A stretch of DNA of 64,000 nucleotides from Ampullaceana balthica (GCA_944989445.1 CALYLW010000011.1:1083501-1147500); one strand, 5' to 3'. Shown: positions 1-19,932, numbered from the stretch's first letter. Translations and numbers: made by a program. Notes: generated from the letters alone by a model not told the origin.

Positions 1-434
1 GTGTACTTTTTGGGGTTTCTGCAGTTGGTTTTTGAGGCAATCCCCACAGACTACAGTTGCAGTAATCAAATCTTAGTTGTATTAAGGAAACTGCTACGGC
101 ATTTGCTGTTCTCTTCTTCAGTTTATTTATAACTTCTTGTTTATTAGTATGAAAGAAACGAACACTGACTAAACATAAATTGCATTTAATTTGTCGATGA
201 CTCTAAATAAAATACCAAAATAATTAGCAACACCAATGATATATTCTCTAAATCAAATGTCTTCAGTCAATACCATTCTTATTTAGTTGTATTTAAAAAC
301 ATATGACGTCAACAAAACTGCGTTGAACGTATGCGCAAGTTCTGAAACGGAAGCCCAGAGACAGGGTTTCCTAGAGACACAACAAGGAAAGTCTCACTTT
401 GACGACTCTCACCAGTACAACTCCAAGACAGGAG
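1..434. other. Upstream region of TEKT3
   Basis: AT-rich sequence before the TEKT3 start codon; it should contain the promoter and 5' UTR, but I see no clear TATA box or other motif. A short open frame at 287-493 overlaps coding exon 1 in another frame and is not considered a gene. Confidence 0.4.
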
Positions 435-7924
<7,490 letters not shown>

Positions 7925-8810
7925 AACCAGTTAACAAATGAAAAGATTTGAACAATGTTTTTGTTTTATTGTCCGATCGGAGAAAAAGAAACAAGCAGAC
8001 GTTCAATGTTAGGCCATCCGGTTATTCCCCCTCGTGTAGATTGTTAGCTGAACAAGAATGGATTAAAGACTATGAAAGGTTGACTTATGTTCAAGATTTT
8101 ATTTCTGGGTGTGTTTTGTTGGTTGGTTTTGTTATTTGACTTGAGATTAACAAGTAACATACACTGTAAATATATTAGTATATCATACTTCCTTTTCATA
8201 GCTTAGTTTCATTTCAATAATGTGATATATAATTTAATATAATACATTAAATGTTGACCGTAAATAGCTTTAGGAATTGACTACTAGGCCTACTACAAGT
8301 TGTAGTTGTACTAGAAAATGCCTAAAAACATCAATTTTTAGGTCTCCTCTAATATGTGGCTGATTGCAAAGCATATAGTTATGACATGAAGCTTGGTATT
8401 ACTTGGAAATCCCTTGTTTCTGTGGATCAAATCTTGAAACTTTGGAATTGTTTCCATTGTTTAATGGACTTAACACTTTGCATGGTTTCTCCTGCTGGTA
8501 ACTATTTGAACCTACATGGGGAATAATCAGCAGCAACTTCTACTGGTCATTGAATCTCCATAGTATGGGTTTTGGGAACTCAACTTTGAAACATCCATAC
8601 TTCAATGGATTCAACAATTTCTTGGTTACTCAGTCATGCTGTAAGTCAGCAGTCAACCTAATTGACTCTTTGACTTTGAGTGACCTTTTTGGTTGGATTC
8701 ATACTTTGCACCTGTGATGGACAGTTCAATGACACTCTGTGGGGAATTTTAATATAGACGCTTGTCTTTGAATGACCTGAATTACTCCAAATGTAGACAT
8801 CTAGGACATG
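7925..8810. other. 3' flank of TEKT3
   Basis: No further gene seen. A short open frame at 7948-8139 has no recognisable content and probably belongs to the 3' UTR; ATTAAA at about 8063 is a possible poly(A) signal. Confidence 0.4.
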
Positions 8811-8818
8811 GTAATTAG

Positions 8819-8937
8819 TAGGGCTGTACTGGATACAAGCCAGATTTATGAAGTGAAATCCAACCTGAACCAGGGCCAGATTTGTAAAAATGGCTGGATT
8901 CCGAATTTGCCGGAGCTGAAATCTGGTACACCCCCTA
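8819..8937. mobile_element. 119-bp hAT MITE, TAGGGCTGTACTGGAT ends
   Basis: Ends TAGGGCTGTACTGGAT and ATCTGGTACACCCCCTA pair as imperfect inverted repeats. An exact 8-bp duplication GTAATTAG lies at 8811-8818 and 8938-8945. No coding capacity. Confidence 0.85.
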
Positions 8938-8945
8938 GTAATTAG

Positions 8946-10438
8946 TAAATTAAAAAATAATTAATTTTATTACATTTTAAATTCAATAAAAAGATTTTTT
9001 TAAAGACATTTAAGGGTTATCTGGCAAACAAATCATATCTGAGAAAAAAATTAAATTTTATTTTGGGGTTGATTTATTACTAACAGATACTCTTATTATT
9101 AAATTAAAGAACAAAGACAAAACATTAGAATTGATATTTATTATAAAATAAATTCTGATATAGAAAGATCCAGTACTATAATTGATTAAATATCTCTACA
9201 ATTACAAGCTATATATGTTTTAACTTTAAAATCAAATCTCAATTTGATTTGGCTCAGAAACAATAATTTACAACAGCAAAACCTCATCAATATAAAGGCC
9301 AGTCACCATAATTACCCTCTTAGCAGACGACTTGCAGATAATGCATTGTTTATAAAATACACTTTTGGCACTTAACTATTTTAACTTTAACACAAACATA
9401 TAAGTTTTAAAAAATAAAAACAAAAAAATTGACTTTCCAAAAATTAAACAAGGTGGACCAACTGGAATTGCCAAATAGGGGGCAGTACATTAGAACAGGC
9501 AAGTTGTATATTAACATTGTCAACAAAAATTGAATATGGGATGAAGTACATTGTCATGTTAGTTAAACAATAAACATAGGGAGGGTCTTGGTGGACGACC
9601 TAAGAACAGTGGTGCCTGCAAAATGTTGAGGCAAATGTCTAGTAAATTTTGCCAAATAATGAATGCCTGGAAGTGGATTTTTTTATTTCTTTCATTTCAT
9701 TCTGACTAAACGAAATATATTTGGAAGGTTTTTTTGTTTTGTTTTTTTTAATAATTAAACTTTCCTCCTGCCAAATCAATAAAAATTGATGGGAATTAGC
9801 AAACATCTGTCACAATTTCCACCCAAGTGTCCACTATCCACATAAATTAGTATAATGTCATTATGTTAATTTATGTGGACAGTGTACACTTGGGTGGAAG
9901 TTTTTCTTTGTGAAGAGACTGGTCAATTTTTATTTTGTGGCCATTAACAGAATAAGAAAAACAATAAAACAATTGAACTATAATACAACTAGACAAATCA
10001 TTTGTCTAAACCAAATAATTTTTACATCAGGTTATTGCACATGATGATCATTTTGAGTATTTACAAAGCATTGAAAGGTCAAAGTTTGGAATGGTAAACG
10101 TCTTATATGAAATGTTCACAATCACATGGCCTGATAACTTTACATGAAGCTTAATCAACACTGTCATCACTAACACTGTGATGATCAAAATGTTACTTCC
10201 TCCTTGTTGTAATATGTTATTGAAAAACTTATATTTATATATATAATAAGAGCTTCATAATTTAATCTGTTTGTCCGGTGGTAAATAAATTTAAGTTTAA
10301 GTGGTACTGCATCGCAGAAATTTGAGGACCTCCAGATTCTAATTTTTTTAATCACTCTTTTCTTTCTATTCTAATCCACAAAATCATAATTAGTGTATGT
10401 AAAAAGTTCCTATGGCTATTATTGCTGTTATGATGGGT
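8946..10438. other. Convergent intergenic region
   Basis: AT-rich spacer between the ends of TEKT3 (+) and the SLC29A3-like gene (-). It should include the 3' UTR of the transporter at its right end. The only structured element seen is the palindrome at 9817-9899. Confidence 0.5.
9817..9899. repeat. Near-perfect 83-bp palindrome
   Basis: Two 41-nt arms (TTCCACCCAAGTGT..., 9817-9857, and its reverse complement 9859-9899) with one central base and four mismatches. It could fold as a long hairpin if transcribed. No target duplication was recognised. Confidence 0.9.
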
Positions 10439-13400
10439 TTAGATGAGATTAACAAAGAGAATTGAGAAGCCTGAGCCCCCAGCTAGTCCTACAGTCATTG
10501 CTAGTGCCAACATGATCCCTGTTCCTTCTAAATGTTCGTCTTTAGCTTTGCTGAAACAAAATACAGTAAGAGTGACAATATTTGATATTGTATTACACAA
10601 TTAACAGTATTAAAAATGATTGAGCTAAGTTCCATCTTTCAAAAATCTAGGAACTAATGACAATATTACTTTTACAAGTAAACTGGTTCAAAATAATTTG
10701 GTTAGCCTTTAAACATTCCACTTCATCTGGATGTTTTAGCTTTGATTAAAAATATTTGTTTTATTTCTGGGTCATCTCCCTTGGTATAGTCTTCTCTAAA
10801 TCCACTAATAGCATTTTATCACAAGAAAGTAAAGTAAATTTTAAGAATTTTCTAAAATAAATTTAAGAAAAATTAAAGTATAATGGACTTACAGTGGACC
10901 AAAGGACATGCATAGCGTCCCAAGGTAGCCATTGCTCAAACCAAGTAAAGAAATCAGCACAATGGGATATGCATCATTGTCTAAAACTAAAGGCAAATAA
11001 TCTCTGGGTTGTACATTACACAACATAAGTAATGGGATGAATCCAATACGTACTATTGTCATCGCAAGAAGCCAACCTGGCCGATGAGCTCCTGGCTAAA
11101 ACACACAAAAAAATTAAATCATTAAAATCCTGTACTTTACTTGGCTAGTTTTTAATCTCTTTAATGATATGGGGTAACTGCTGTTAGTAGATAGAATTTT
11201 ATTAAACCAGGTAGGAGGAAACTTGAAAAAGAAACCAAAAAAAACATGTCTGCAAGTAGCTTTCAACAGCTAACAAACAAAAGTTTGCATGATGATGAAC
11301 AATGATGACAAACAGGCTGCCAAGATTAACATATCTCAACCCCTTTGAGCTCCTACCAATCACTATCAATTTACTTTTCCCTTCTAAATTTTATTCTTTT
11401 ACTCTTTATTTTATAAATTAAAGACATTTCTATTGTACAGAGGAAGCTTACTCATGGTTTATGCCTAGACTTGTACAGTGGTACCCCGCTTAACAAACGG
11501 ATTGCGCAACAAACAACAAACGCTGCTGCGAACAACCCCGCAACAAGCAAAGCCAACGTTGCCCTGCACAACAAACGCGCGTTGCGTGCCCGCGTGCGTG
11601 CCTGCGCTCAACATGCGGGTCGTTTGCTTCGGAATTTTTGGCACGCGGTTCGAACGACCGAGTTGACTCATAAAATGGCCGACAACGCTGAAGAACAGGC
11701 TGGTCCCTCCACTCAACAACAGTCTGGACTGGAAATGTGTGTGTGTGAAAACTGTAAATAAAAGTGTGTCCTCCTCATCCCACCTCCCAACATCCAAAAA
11801 CACCTAACCCAGCTTGGTGAGTGTCTAATAACACTTTACTTGCCTCTGAACACTGCCTGTCGTTTTTTCATATTTTTGTTGAAATTTGTTCTGGCCCGGA
11901 ACCAATTAATTCATTTCCCATAGATGTCAATGGGAAATCGCATTTCGCTTAGCGAACTCAGCGCTGGAACGGATTGCATTCATTAAGCGAGGTACCACTG
12001 TATTTTATTAGAGATTTAAATGTTGATAGTGTGTTGATTTCCCTGGTTTGTTCAGGCAACACATTTAACACCCAAATTCTGAGCAGGAAGAAGGAGGATT
12101 TGTATGTGTTTGTTTTTGAAAAGGCAACACATAAAATTTGATTATACCTTTGTCTATCCGAGTGTTGTTGCATTGTATTCCAAGTTATAATTTATTGCCT
12201 ATGTATTATTACTAGTTTTCTCTTTTCTCTTCTATCCTCAAGTGTTTCTTGGTTCCCTTTCTTGCTTTCTAGAATATTACCTTAAAACTATGCTTTTTTT
12301 ATCTTACTTTTATTGTTGGTTTTTGGCTGAAGAAGCATTCTCCTTACATTGAAGTAATTTTAATTTAGCTTTCCTCCTAACGTGTTTAATAAATTTCTTT
12401 GAATGCCTTTACCAGCATCATCTAATAAATTAAACCTTTTATCTGCATAACCCTGGAAATTACAAGCGCCATAAAAACTTTTAAGAATCAACAGGTTCAA
12501 AAAAAGCTGTACTAGATGATATGCCAAGTCAAATTTTTTGCTTGAGATTCAATTTAATTGAGGTCAAGATAAAAATTCCGGTGAACCCACCCGGCTGTAA
12601 ATTGTTTAAAAGGCAAGGTTTTAACACTTACAAATTTTATAACAAATGTGATGAGCCTTCCGACAAAGTCAAAAACATTGAAGAGCAGAAAACATATCAC
12701 AGGAGTGAAATAGGTCTCTGAATGGAAAGAAAAATCAAAATCTGACCAACACATTTTAATAATAAAAATAAGTACATGTATTTTAAAAATGAAAGAGGAA
12801 CAATTATATATCATACAATGGGACCATGAACAATTATATATCATACAATGGGACCATGAACAATTATATATCATACAATGGGACCATGAACAATTATATA
12901 TCATACAATGGGACCATGAACAATTATATATCATACAATGGGACCATGAACAATTATATATCATACAATGGGACCATGAACAATTATATATCATACAATG
13001 GGACCATGAACAATTATATATCATACAATGGGACCATGAACAATTATATATCATACAATGGGACCATGAACAATTATATATCATACAATGGGACCATGAA
13101 CAATTATATATCATACAATGGGACCATGAACAATTATATATCATACAATGGGACCATGAACAATTATATATCATACAATGGGACCATGAACAATTATATA
13201 TCATACAATGGGACCATGAACAATTATATATCATACAATGGGACCATGAACAATTATATATCATACAATGGGACCATGAACAATTATATATCATACAATG
13301 GGACCATGAACAATTATATATCATACAATGGGACCATGAACAATTATATATCATACAATGGGACCATGAACAATTATATATCATACAATGGGACCATGGC

Positions 13401-16400
13401 GAAAGTGCGGCATCTATAAATATTTTTATAAACCAACATAATTTTGAAATTTGAATTTAAATCAATAGATTAGCAATTAAATGTCTGACTGTACCTGTCC
13501 ACTCTTAAATCAATAGATTAGCAATTAAATGTGTGACTGTATCTGTCCACTCTTAAATCAATAGATTAGCAGTTAAATGTCTGACTGTACCTGTCCACTC
13601 TTAAATCAATAGATTAGCAGTTAAATGTCTGACTGTACCTGTCCACTGGTTTTTGGGGGTGTGGGTTGACTTTATTAAAGAGCAGACGGCAGGAAACACA
13701 GACAGAGTAACTAAAAATACAAGGCAGACACTCAAACAGTACATCCACGTCTGAAATAAAATAACATTCTCTTACAAAATAATTAAATTTCATATAACAA
13801 AATAGTATCATATCACAATCAATTTTTGAAAATGCATGATTAAAATCCTTTGATACCCAGTATATTAGTTATTGGAAAATGTAATTTAAAACAAGAGTTA
13901 AAGATGGTTTCATTAAGTACAATTATGAAATCAAGTTCAGTTTTAAAAACCTAACAAGAAATATGTTATGTGCACTAGATCCATGTTTGTGAGCATGAAT
14001 GATGAACACAATCAGTGATAATGGGCCCTTAATATAAAGAAGTAGGTAAATAAGACTTCCTTTTGGGCAGGGAGCAAACTGTAATAAGTAATGGATCTAA
14101 ATCTGCACCAATAAAGGTTAACTCAGGAGTTCCACAAGGAACTGTGCTAGGTCCCTTACTCTTTTTAATTTATATAAATGATTTACCCAACAACATCTCA
14201 ACAGGTACAAAAGTTAGGTTATTTGCTGATGATTGTATAATCTATAGAACAATTAAATCAGAACAAGATAGCAAAATTTTACAAAAAGACTTAGATGAAT
14301 TGATAAAATGGGAAACTAACTGGAGTATGTCTTTCCACCCAGAAAAGTGTCAACTGTTAAGAGTAACAAAGAAAAAGAAGCAAATAAATTCAAAATATTA
14401 CATTCATGGAAAAGAACTGACCCAAACTAAAGATGCAAAATACTTAGGAGTCTTAATAAATGAGAAATTATCATGGAATCCCCATGTCAATGAAGTTATT
14501 AAAAAATCAAACAAAACCTTAGGCTTTATAAAAAGGAACTTTAACAAATGTAATAGAGATATAAAACTAAAATGCTACCTCACTTTGGTGAGACCTGTAC
14601 TAGAATATGCATCTTCTGTATGGGACCCATCCACCAAAGAAAACATTGATAAACTAGAACAAATTCAAAAAAGAGCTGCCAGATTCATTACTGGAGAATA
14701 CTCGAAACTGACAAGAATAACACCATTAGTTAAATCATTAAACCTTGAAACACTAGAGGATAGAAGAACCAAGAGCAAAGTAGTAATCATACATAAAGCA
14801 ATTAATTCTAATTTAGAAATACAACACAAAGATAACTTAATACAACCCTCAGATAGACATAAGGATAAAAACACCTTTCTTATTCCGTATGCAAGAACAA
14901 ACACATGCAAGTTTTCCTTCTTCCCGTCCGGAATTCGGGCGTGGAATGGGTTGCCTGAAGAATCCAGGAAAACCAACACTTTATCAACATTTAAATCTCT
15001 AATAAAAATGCAGGACTAAACACAAACCATAGATAAGCGTAGGACGCAATAATCTTCTGTATAGAAGGAGCGTCTGTAAACAGATAAGATAAGATAAGAT
15101 AAGATAAGAAGTTTACCGTTTTCAATATTTCAATAAAATATTCTTTTCTACTAATATTGTCACTTGGGACAGACAACTCTGTATTTATTCCATTTATATT
15201 GCTGGCTGTGGAGAAAAAAGAAAAGAAATTAGATTAAAAATAGCCATTGGTTCCAATTTGGTTTTGCTTTCAAATTTTAATATTAAGAACAGAAAAAATT
15301 CAAGTTGATTTCAGCGCACAAAGTTAAGGAAACATTTTTTACTAAGTTTTGTATCAAGTGTGGGTCCATGACAAAATTAGGCAGCAGGACAATATGCAAC
15401 AGTTAAGATAGTTGTAAGAAAAAAATAGTGAATGTTCAGTTAGCTAATCACCTGGTAACTCAGTTTCACATATGACTGTGGTTGGAAACAATTCAATATA
15501 AATTATTTTTTATAACACCTAGCTATTGAAATCTATCAATGTAGTTACCTAGTGTCACCATATAATATCTGGCATATTTCTGTGGGGAAAAACAAATGAA
15601 ATAACTTTAAAACTAGCTCAAAAGTATCAGTTATCAAATACAACTTTTACATTTAAGATTATGAAAGAACTCACTAAAAGACATATTTAAATTTTATGTC
15701 AGTTGCACAGTGATGTAAGATGCCATATGTGATCTCATTTAATGAGTTAAAGGCTTAATCGTTCTTTTTCTCAGGGATATCAACAAAATTAACAAACTCA
15801 GAAAAATAATTAGATATTTCACTGAAAATTCTGGTTACAACAGTATTACGGTAAAGACATTTTCACAGAATATTCTAAAAAAAAATCTGCTGCCAGGTCT
15901 TCTCATAATTGCGAATATATGCCCTAGATGTATATTGATCTATCGGCAGAGTTCTGTTGCAATTCTCTAGTAGTTGATTAAATAATCTGTGTCATGACTG
16001 GTATTGCTCATTTCTTACCATGTTTAATTTCTCAAACTTTCATTAAAATGATTGGTCTCAGGCATCCTATGATCAAAGTCATGATAAGATGAAGTAAGGA
16101 CAATTCAGGCTTATTAAAACAAATTTGCCTTCACTTTTCTTTGTTCCATCATATCAAAAATAAATAAAACTTAATATAGCTAAGACTTTACATCTTGAAT
16201 AAGTAAACTGAAATTAAGCTTAGTTGAAATCAACAAGAAATCTACAAATGCTTACCATGAAGTGGAGACTTATATAAGTAACTAGGGAGAGAATTGTGAC
16301 AACTGTGGCAATTAGAAAATATATAAGACCACTAGTAATGGGATCCCCTCCAAAGGCATGTGTCAGTATGCTACATATTGCTGAGAAAGTGCCTCCAGCA

Positions 16401-19400
16401 GCCTAGACAAATTAGAGATTTCAATTCTTTTAGTTTAAAAAAAATTGAAGAACATTTGTTGTAACAATAGAAAATATAGAATACAAATTAAAAGTAAATG
16501 AATTCTTCAGAATCCAGAGCATTTTTAGTCTATATATTAAAATGTATTATACATTTGAATAATTTAAAATTTACAATAAATAAAGAAACTATTATGTTTG
16601 GCAAGTGGCAAACAAACAAAATTTAGCTTATAAGAAATGTGTGGTTTTTAAGAAATTATTAGTAATGCATTCTTTTCTTTTCTAAATTATAATTTTTACA
16701 TTACAATTACAATTATTCACAAAAAAACTTATGTGCTATTCCTAAATAGTTTTAATAAAACCATATTTGATTTTATATACCTTCCATTTGTAAAATTCTA
16801 ATGTTAATTGCATAAACATAAAGTATGTATCTTTTAATCTTTTTTTAATCTAAGGCATGACAACCCAGTGCCTGTAGCTTAGCTTATATAAATTCAGATT
16901 TGTTAGTGCTGTGTTATCTAAGTAAACATTATTTACATTCTTATCTTATTTGTTACAGACGCTCCTTCTATACAGAAGATTATTGCGTCCTATGCTTATC
17001 TCATTCCTACATCACTATAGGCATATATCTCATTATTTTACTAAACATTTTCTTGAGTAGCAAAACCTACCTGTCCAATCATGGCAGACTGAGAGTATAT
17101 AGCAGGAAATACAGCAGATAAACCCAAAACTGATCCAGTCAATACAGATTGGACTCCTGAAAATTAGAGTCAATAAACAGTTTAAAAATCTCCAAAATAT
17201 AGGAAATAAAAATAAATTAATTTCTTTTATATGAAAAATTAATTAATTTCTTGAGCGGCATTTAAAGGGAAAAAAAGGTTTTCATAAAGAAAGTAAATTA
17301 GGCCTGTCACAGTGAACATTTTGAGATAAATGACCCGCACGTGTAGTAAATACCCCCGGGAACTACTCAAATGTAAATAAAAAACATGGAATATGCGCTT
17401 ATTTATTACTTTTGACAACTTCAGCTAAAATGTTACTTTAAAAAATGGCTTTAATTGAAGTTGTTTTTTTTAATTGACATCACCAATCACATATCCTTAA
17501 TACTTGGCAATGTTAATAATTGTGTACCTATGTACTTGGTCATTAAAGCTCTGATTAATAACTTAAGAAAATCCTAATGTAATAAAAATACAATGACTAC
17601 AACAAAGGTACTTGTTAACTGGCTTCAAGCAATATAACCTGCATATAAAGAGCAAAATAAATTATTTTTAAAATGTTAAAGAATATACAAACCACTCATT
17701 AAGGTAGCCAGCACAAGTGTAAAAATGAAGAAAGTGTCTTGCCCTGAGGACCACATAAAGTAATAATAGTAACCAATAGATTGACTTTTGGGTTAAACAG
17801 CAGATAATAATATCTTTTAGAACAAAATAATAATTTATGACAGAGATAATTTTGAAGGCTAACTTTGCCTGATAATTTTTTTTTCTTCTTACATGAGTCT
17901 GTATCAACTTTGGTAAGAACTGAAGTTATGATGAAAATGATAGTAATGATGACTGTTGAAACCACAACTCTAACTTTGACAGCGATTCTGAAAAAAAAAG
18001 CCGAGAGAAGCTGTAAACATACAAGATGGAAATTGCAGTACACTTACCACATACACTGGCAATAAATCAAATTGAGAGCATAAATAAAATAGCTATTCCT
18101 TCTATTCAATAAGACTACTGAATACATTAAAAGTCATATTCATCACTATATTTATCTTTAATTTTAAATTTGTGACAATCAAAATCATTTGAAATAATAA
18201 ATGAGAACAATAAAACCTAATTCTATTTAATCTCTATCTACGCAGGGGTTAAAACAAATTTATAGAGTACTTACGCCCTAACAAGAAGCACAGTTAATAT
18301 CATAAAGAATAAGTTGGATCCATTTGAGACTATTGAAAGATAGCTCTCAAACTCTTTCTGCATTTGGGTGGTATGTTTTTCATCATCAAATGAAACATTG
18401 CTTGGCAGGCTGGTGTTCCGGAATTTATAATCGAAGTACTGAAGATGAAGAGCCAAGATACAAATTAAAACTTGATAATGCTAAACATGGGTGCTGCTTA
18501 TTAATTTAGTTTTTAAATATTCTCATACTCATGGCCAATTCTTCTACAAAACTCTCTGTTATTTTTATTATATGCTCATTTTTCATAACTCCACATCTGC
18601 TGGGATACAGAACAAAAATAAATGTATCAGTATTATTAATAGTATATTGACATCAAGTATGAACTTTACTAATTATCATAATTTGTCTGTTAAAACATAA
18701 AATCAAACATGCCTTTTTAGCTGTGATAAAGAAATTCCAGGGAAGTAAAGATGCCAGACCCAGGAAACCAAATATGAGAAACACCCCATACTTCCTGTGA
18801 ACAAGTGAAAAATTGATGGTAGAGTTGCACAAAAAATAAATACAAACAATATTGTAGATCAAAGGTGGTGAATTATACCATATGGAATATTGACCTATTT
18901 TCTTAATAATTACAGCTGGTTTCAATAAGCTTAAACTCCACATGCAATGTTCCCTTTAAGCTGCGCAGATATCTGAATGATGCTGCGCAGCTGTTTAGAA
19001 TTACTGACCAGCAAATTTTGTAAAATATTGTACAAAATATGGATGCTGTGCAACTTTGCGCACAATTTATTTTACTCTGCACACGGACCAATAAACCTAG
19101 GAGGAAACATTGCTACAAACTATTTTTAAAATATAGAAAGAGGACTTAGTATGTTTTTTCTAAGTGCCCTTGCATATGAATGGACATTGACCAAACTTGG
19201 CACAAATATCCATCATAATCCAGAAAAAATACATTGTATAGGGGTGCTGCAAAATTAACATTCCTAACATAATAAACCTGGGCCCATGGTTGTTTTTAGG
19301 GAATTAGATGCTCCAAGGAATAGTATCCCACCAGAGAATGAGATTTTCCCCAGGAAACAGGATCCCATCAAAGAATAGAATCTAGTGAGGAAGTGATTCC

Positions 19401-19932
19401 ATTGTGAAATGGGATAAAAACGTTGAAAAGGATTCCGTCGTGTAAAGGGGGCCCTTTTAGGAATGGGATCCCATCACAGAATGTTTTGTGAAACAGGATC
19501 ATATTGGGGAACAGGATTCAATCAGAACATATAATTGCATTGGGAAACTTGATCGTATTGAAGAATGAAATGCTTACAAAAATTCTTTTAATGTGTTTTT
19601 AAGAGATTTTCTGTTTAAATTAATTGAAACGATGTTTATTTTACAAGCTCCTTAATTTAAATGCAAGCTAAAATGCTGCATTGTTTATTCCAAATACTAA
19701 TACGAGATATATGCCTGGTATATTGGCTAGTAATAATTTAAAAATCATTTGATTTTACCTATCAACCGGTGCTTCAAACTGATTAGATGACCCAATTAAC
19801 GGTTGCTTCTCAGCTGGTAACCTTGATGGGCCTAAACCATCATCGTATTCCTGTTCATAAGCCATCAGTTCTAATTCACCATCAGAGTCCTGAGGAACTG
19901 GAAAGTCTTCATATTCAACTGGGCTGCTGTAA
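10439..19932 (-). CDS. SLC29A3: ENT3-like equilibrative nucleoside transporter, 13 coding exons
   Basis: SLC29 proteins are 11-helix facilitative carriers of nucleosides; ENT3 acts in lysosomes or late endosomes. Exons on the - strand, 5' to 3': 19932-19759, 18794-18713, 18438-18275, 17987-17893, 17743-17693, 17156-17071, 16402-16256, 15579-15549 (31 nt), 15205-15117, 13750-13639, 12717-12632, 11095-10893, 10550-10439 (stop TAA). All phases join. Family landmarks: LASLLPWNFFITAK in helix 1, LTKVDTDSWQ, KYARYYM, NVFDFVGR (the N..D..GR motif) and GLSNGYLGTL. The tail before helix 1 has EKQPLI, fitting the [DE]xxxL[LI] sorting signal and favouring ENT3 over ENT1. Intron 2 begins with GC. From the internal ATG at 19865 the product is 454 residues. 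No ATG precedes it in frame within the exon, and two out-of-frame ATGs lie before it, so an unseen upstream exon is possible; a good donor at 20016/20015 would fit a 5' UTR exon. Confidence 0.93.
11476..12000. mobile_element. pogo/Tigger-like nonautonomous element, TA target
   Basis: Ends CAGTGGTACCCCGCTTAA and TTAAGCGAGGTACCACTG are inverted repeats directly flanked by TA on both sides. 525 bp, in intron 12 of the transporter gene. GC-richer than its surroundings. Open frames on both strands inside it look incidental. Confidence 0.85.
12003..12175 (-). pseudogene. LINE 3' fragment
   Basis: Minus-strand translation contains TNTYKSSFFLLRIWVLNVLP and NTLSTFKSLIK, matching the C-terminus of the LINE ORFs at 14.1 and 44.7 kb (TNTYKFSFFPSGIRAWNGLP, NTLSTFKSLIK). 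A short diverged 3' fragment. Confidence 0.75.
12801..13398. repeat. 30-bp minisatellite, 20 identical copies
   Basis: Exactly 30-bp period (caattatatatcatacaatg then ggaccatgaa), about 20 units with no substitution that I can see. It sits in intron 10 of the transporter gene, about 85 bp upstream of exon 11 in gene orientation. Because 30 is a multiple of three, several frames stay open throughout. Confidence 0.97.
13461..13650 (-). repeat. 48-bp tandem repeat spanning the SLC29A3 exon 10 donor
   Basis: Four tandem copies with a 48-bp period. In gene orientation each unit starts with AGTGGACAG|GTACAG, the last 9 nt of exon 10 and its donor, followed by intron sequence. One copy has gatac in place of gtac. 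Confidence 0.9.
14050..15110 (+). mobile_element. 5'-truncated CR1/jockey-like LINE (copy 1)
   Basis: An open frame at 14063-15019 encodes the C-terminal half of a non-LTR reverse transcriptase: SGVPQGTVLGPLLFLIYIND, the catalytic FADD box, thumb, and a C-terminal region ending NTLSTFKSLIKMQD. The 3' end is a run of GATAA repeats (15081-15108). It is nearly identical to the longer copy at 44.7 kb, hence young, and is truncated within the RT domain. It lies in intron 9 of the transporter gene, in antisense orientation. Confidence 0.93.
16936..17008 (-). mobile_element. LINE 3'-end fragment, antisense
   Basis: The sequence acagacgctccttctataca and following is the reverse complement of the 3' UTR of the 14-kb and 45-kb LINEs (ggagcgtctgtaaacagata). 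A short 3' tail in intron 6 of the transporter gene, with a remnant of the GATAA tail at its left. Confidence 0.85.
18945..19112. mobile_element. CAATGTTCCC-type MITE (third copy)
   Basis: Begins CAATGTTCCCTTTAAGC and ends GGAGGAAACATTG. The interior matches the 27980-28154 copy (GCGCAG... and TTGCGCACA motifs). Flanking 8-mers do not match well, suggesting age. In intron 1 of the transporter gene. Confidence 0.8.
19290..19570. repeat. Degenerate purine-rich tandem repeat
   Basis: Recurring motifs such as ggaatgggatcccatcacag, gggaaacaggatc and attgggaaac, with irregular spacing of about 20-25 bp. In intron 1 of the transporter gene. No coding content seen. Confidence 0.55.

Noticed and set aside
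11465..11803. 112- and 96-codon frames on opposite strands
   Set aside because: Both lie inside the 525-bp pogo-like MITE and show no protein family features.
12801..13398. CRISPR-like regular repeat
   Set aside because: There are no unique spacers; the whole 30-bp period is repeated, and the DNA is eukaryotic.
12789..13454. Long frames of repeated HEQLYIIQWD and MNNYISYNGT
   Set aside because: Translations of the 30-bp minisatellite; no start context or gene structure.
17699..18043. 114-codon minus-strand frame MYCNFHLVC...
   Set aside because: Only its middle (exon 4 of the transporter, 17893-17987) is real; the rest is read-through into introns.
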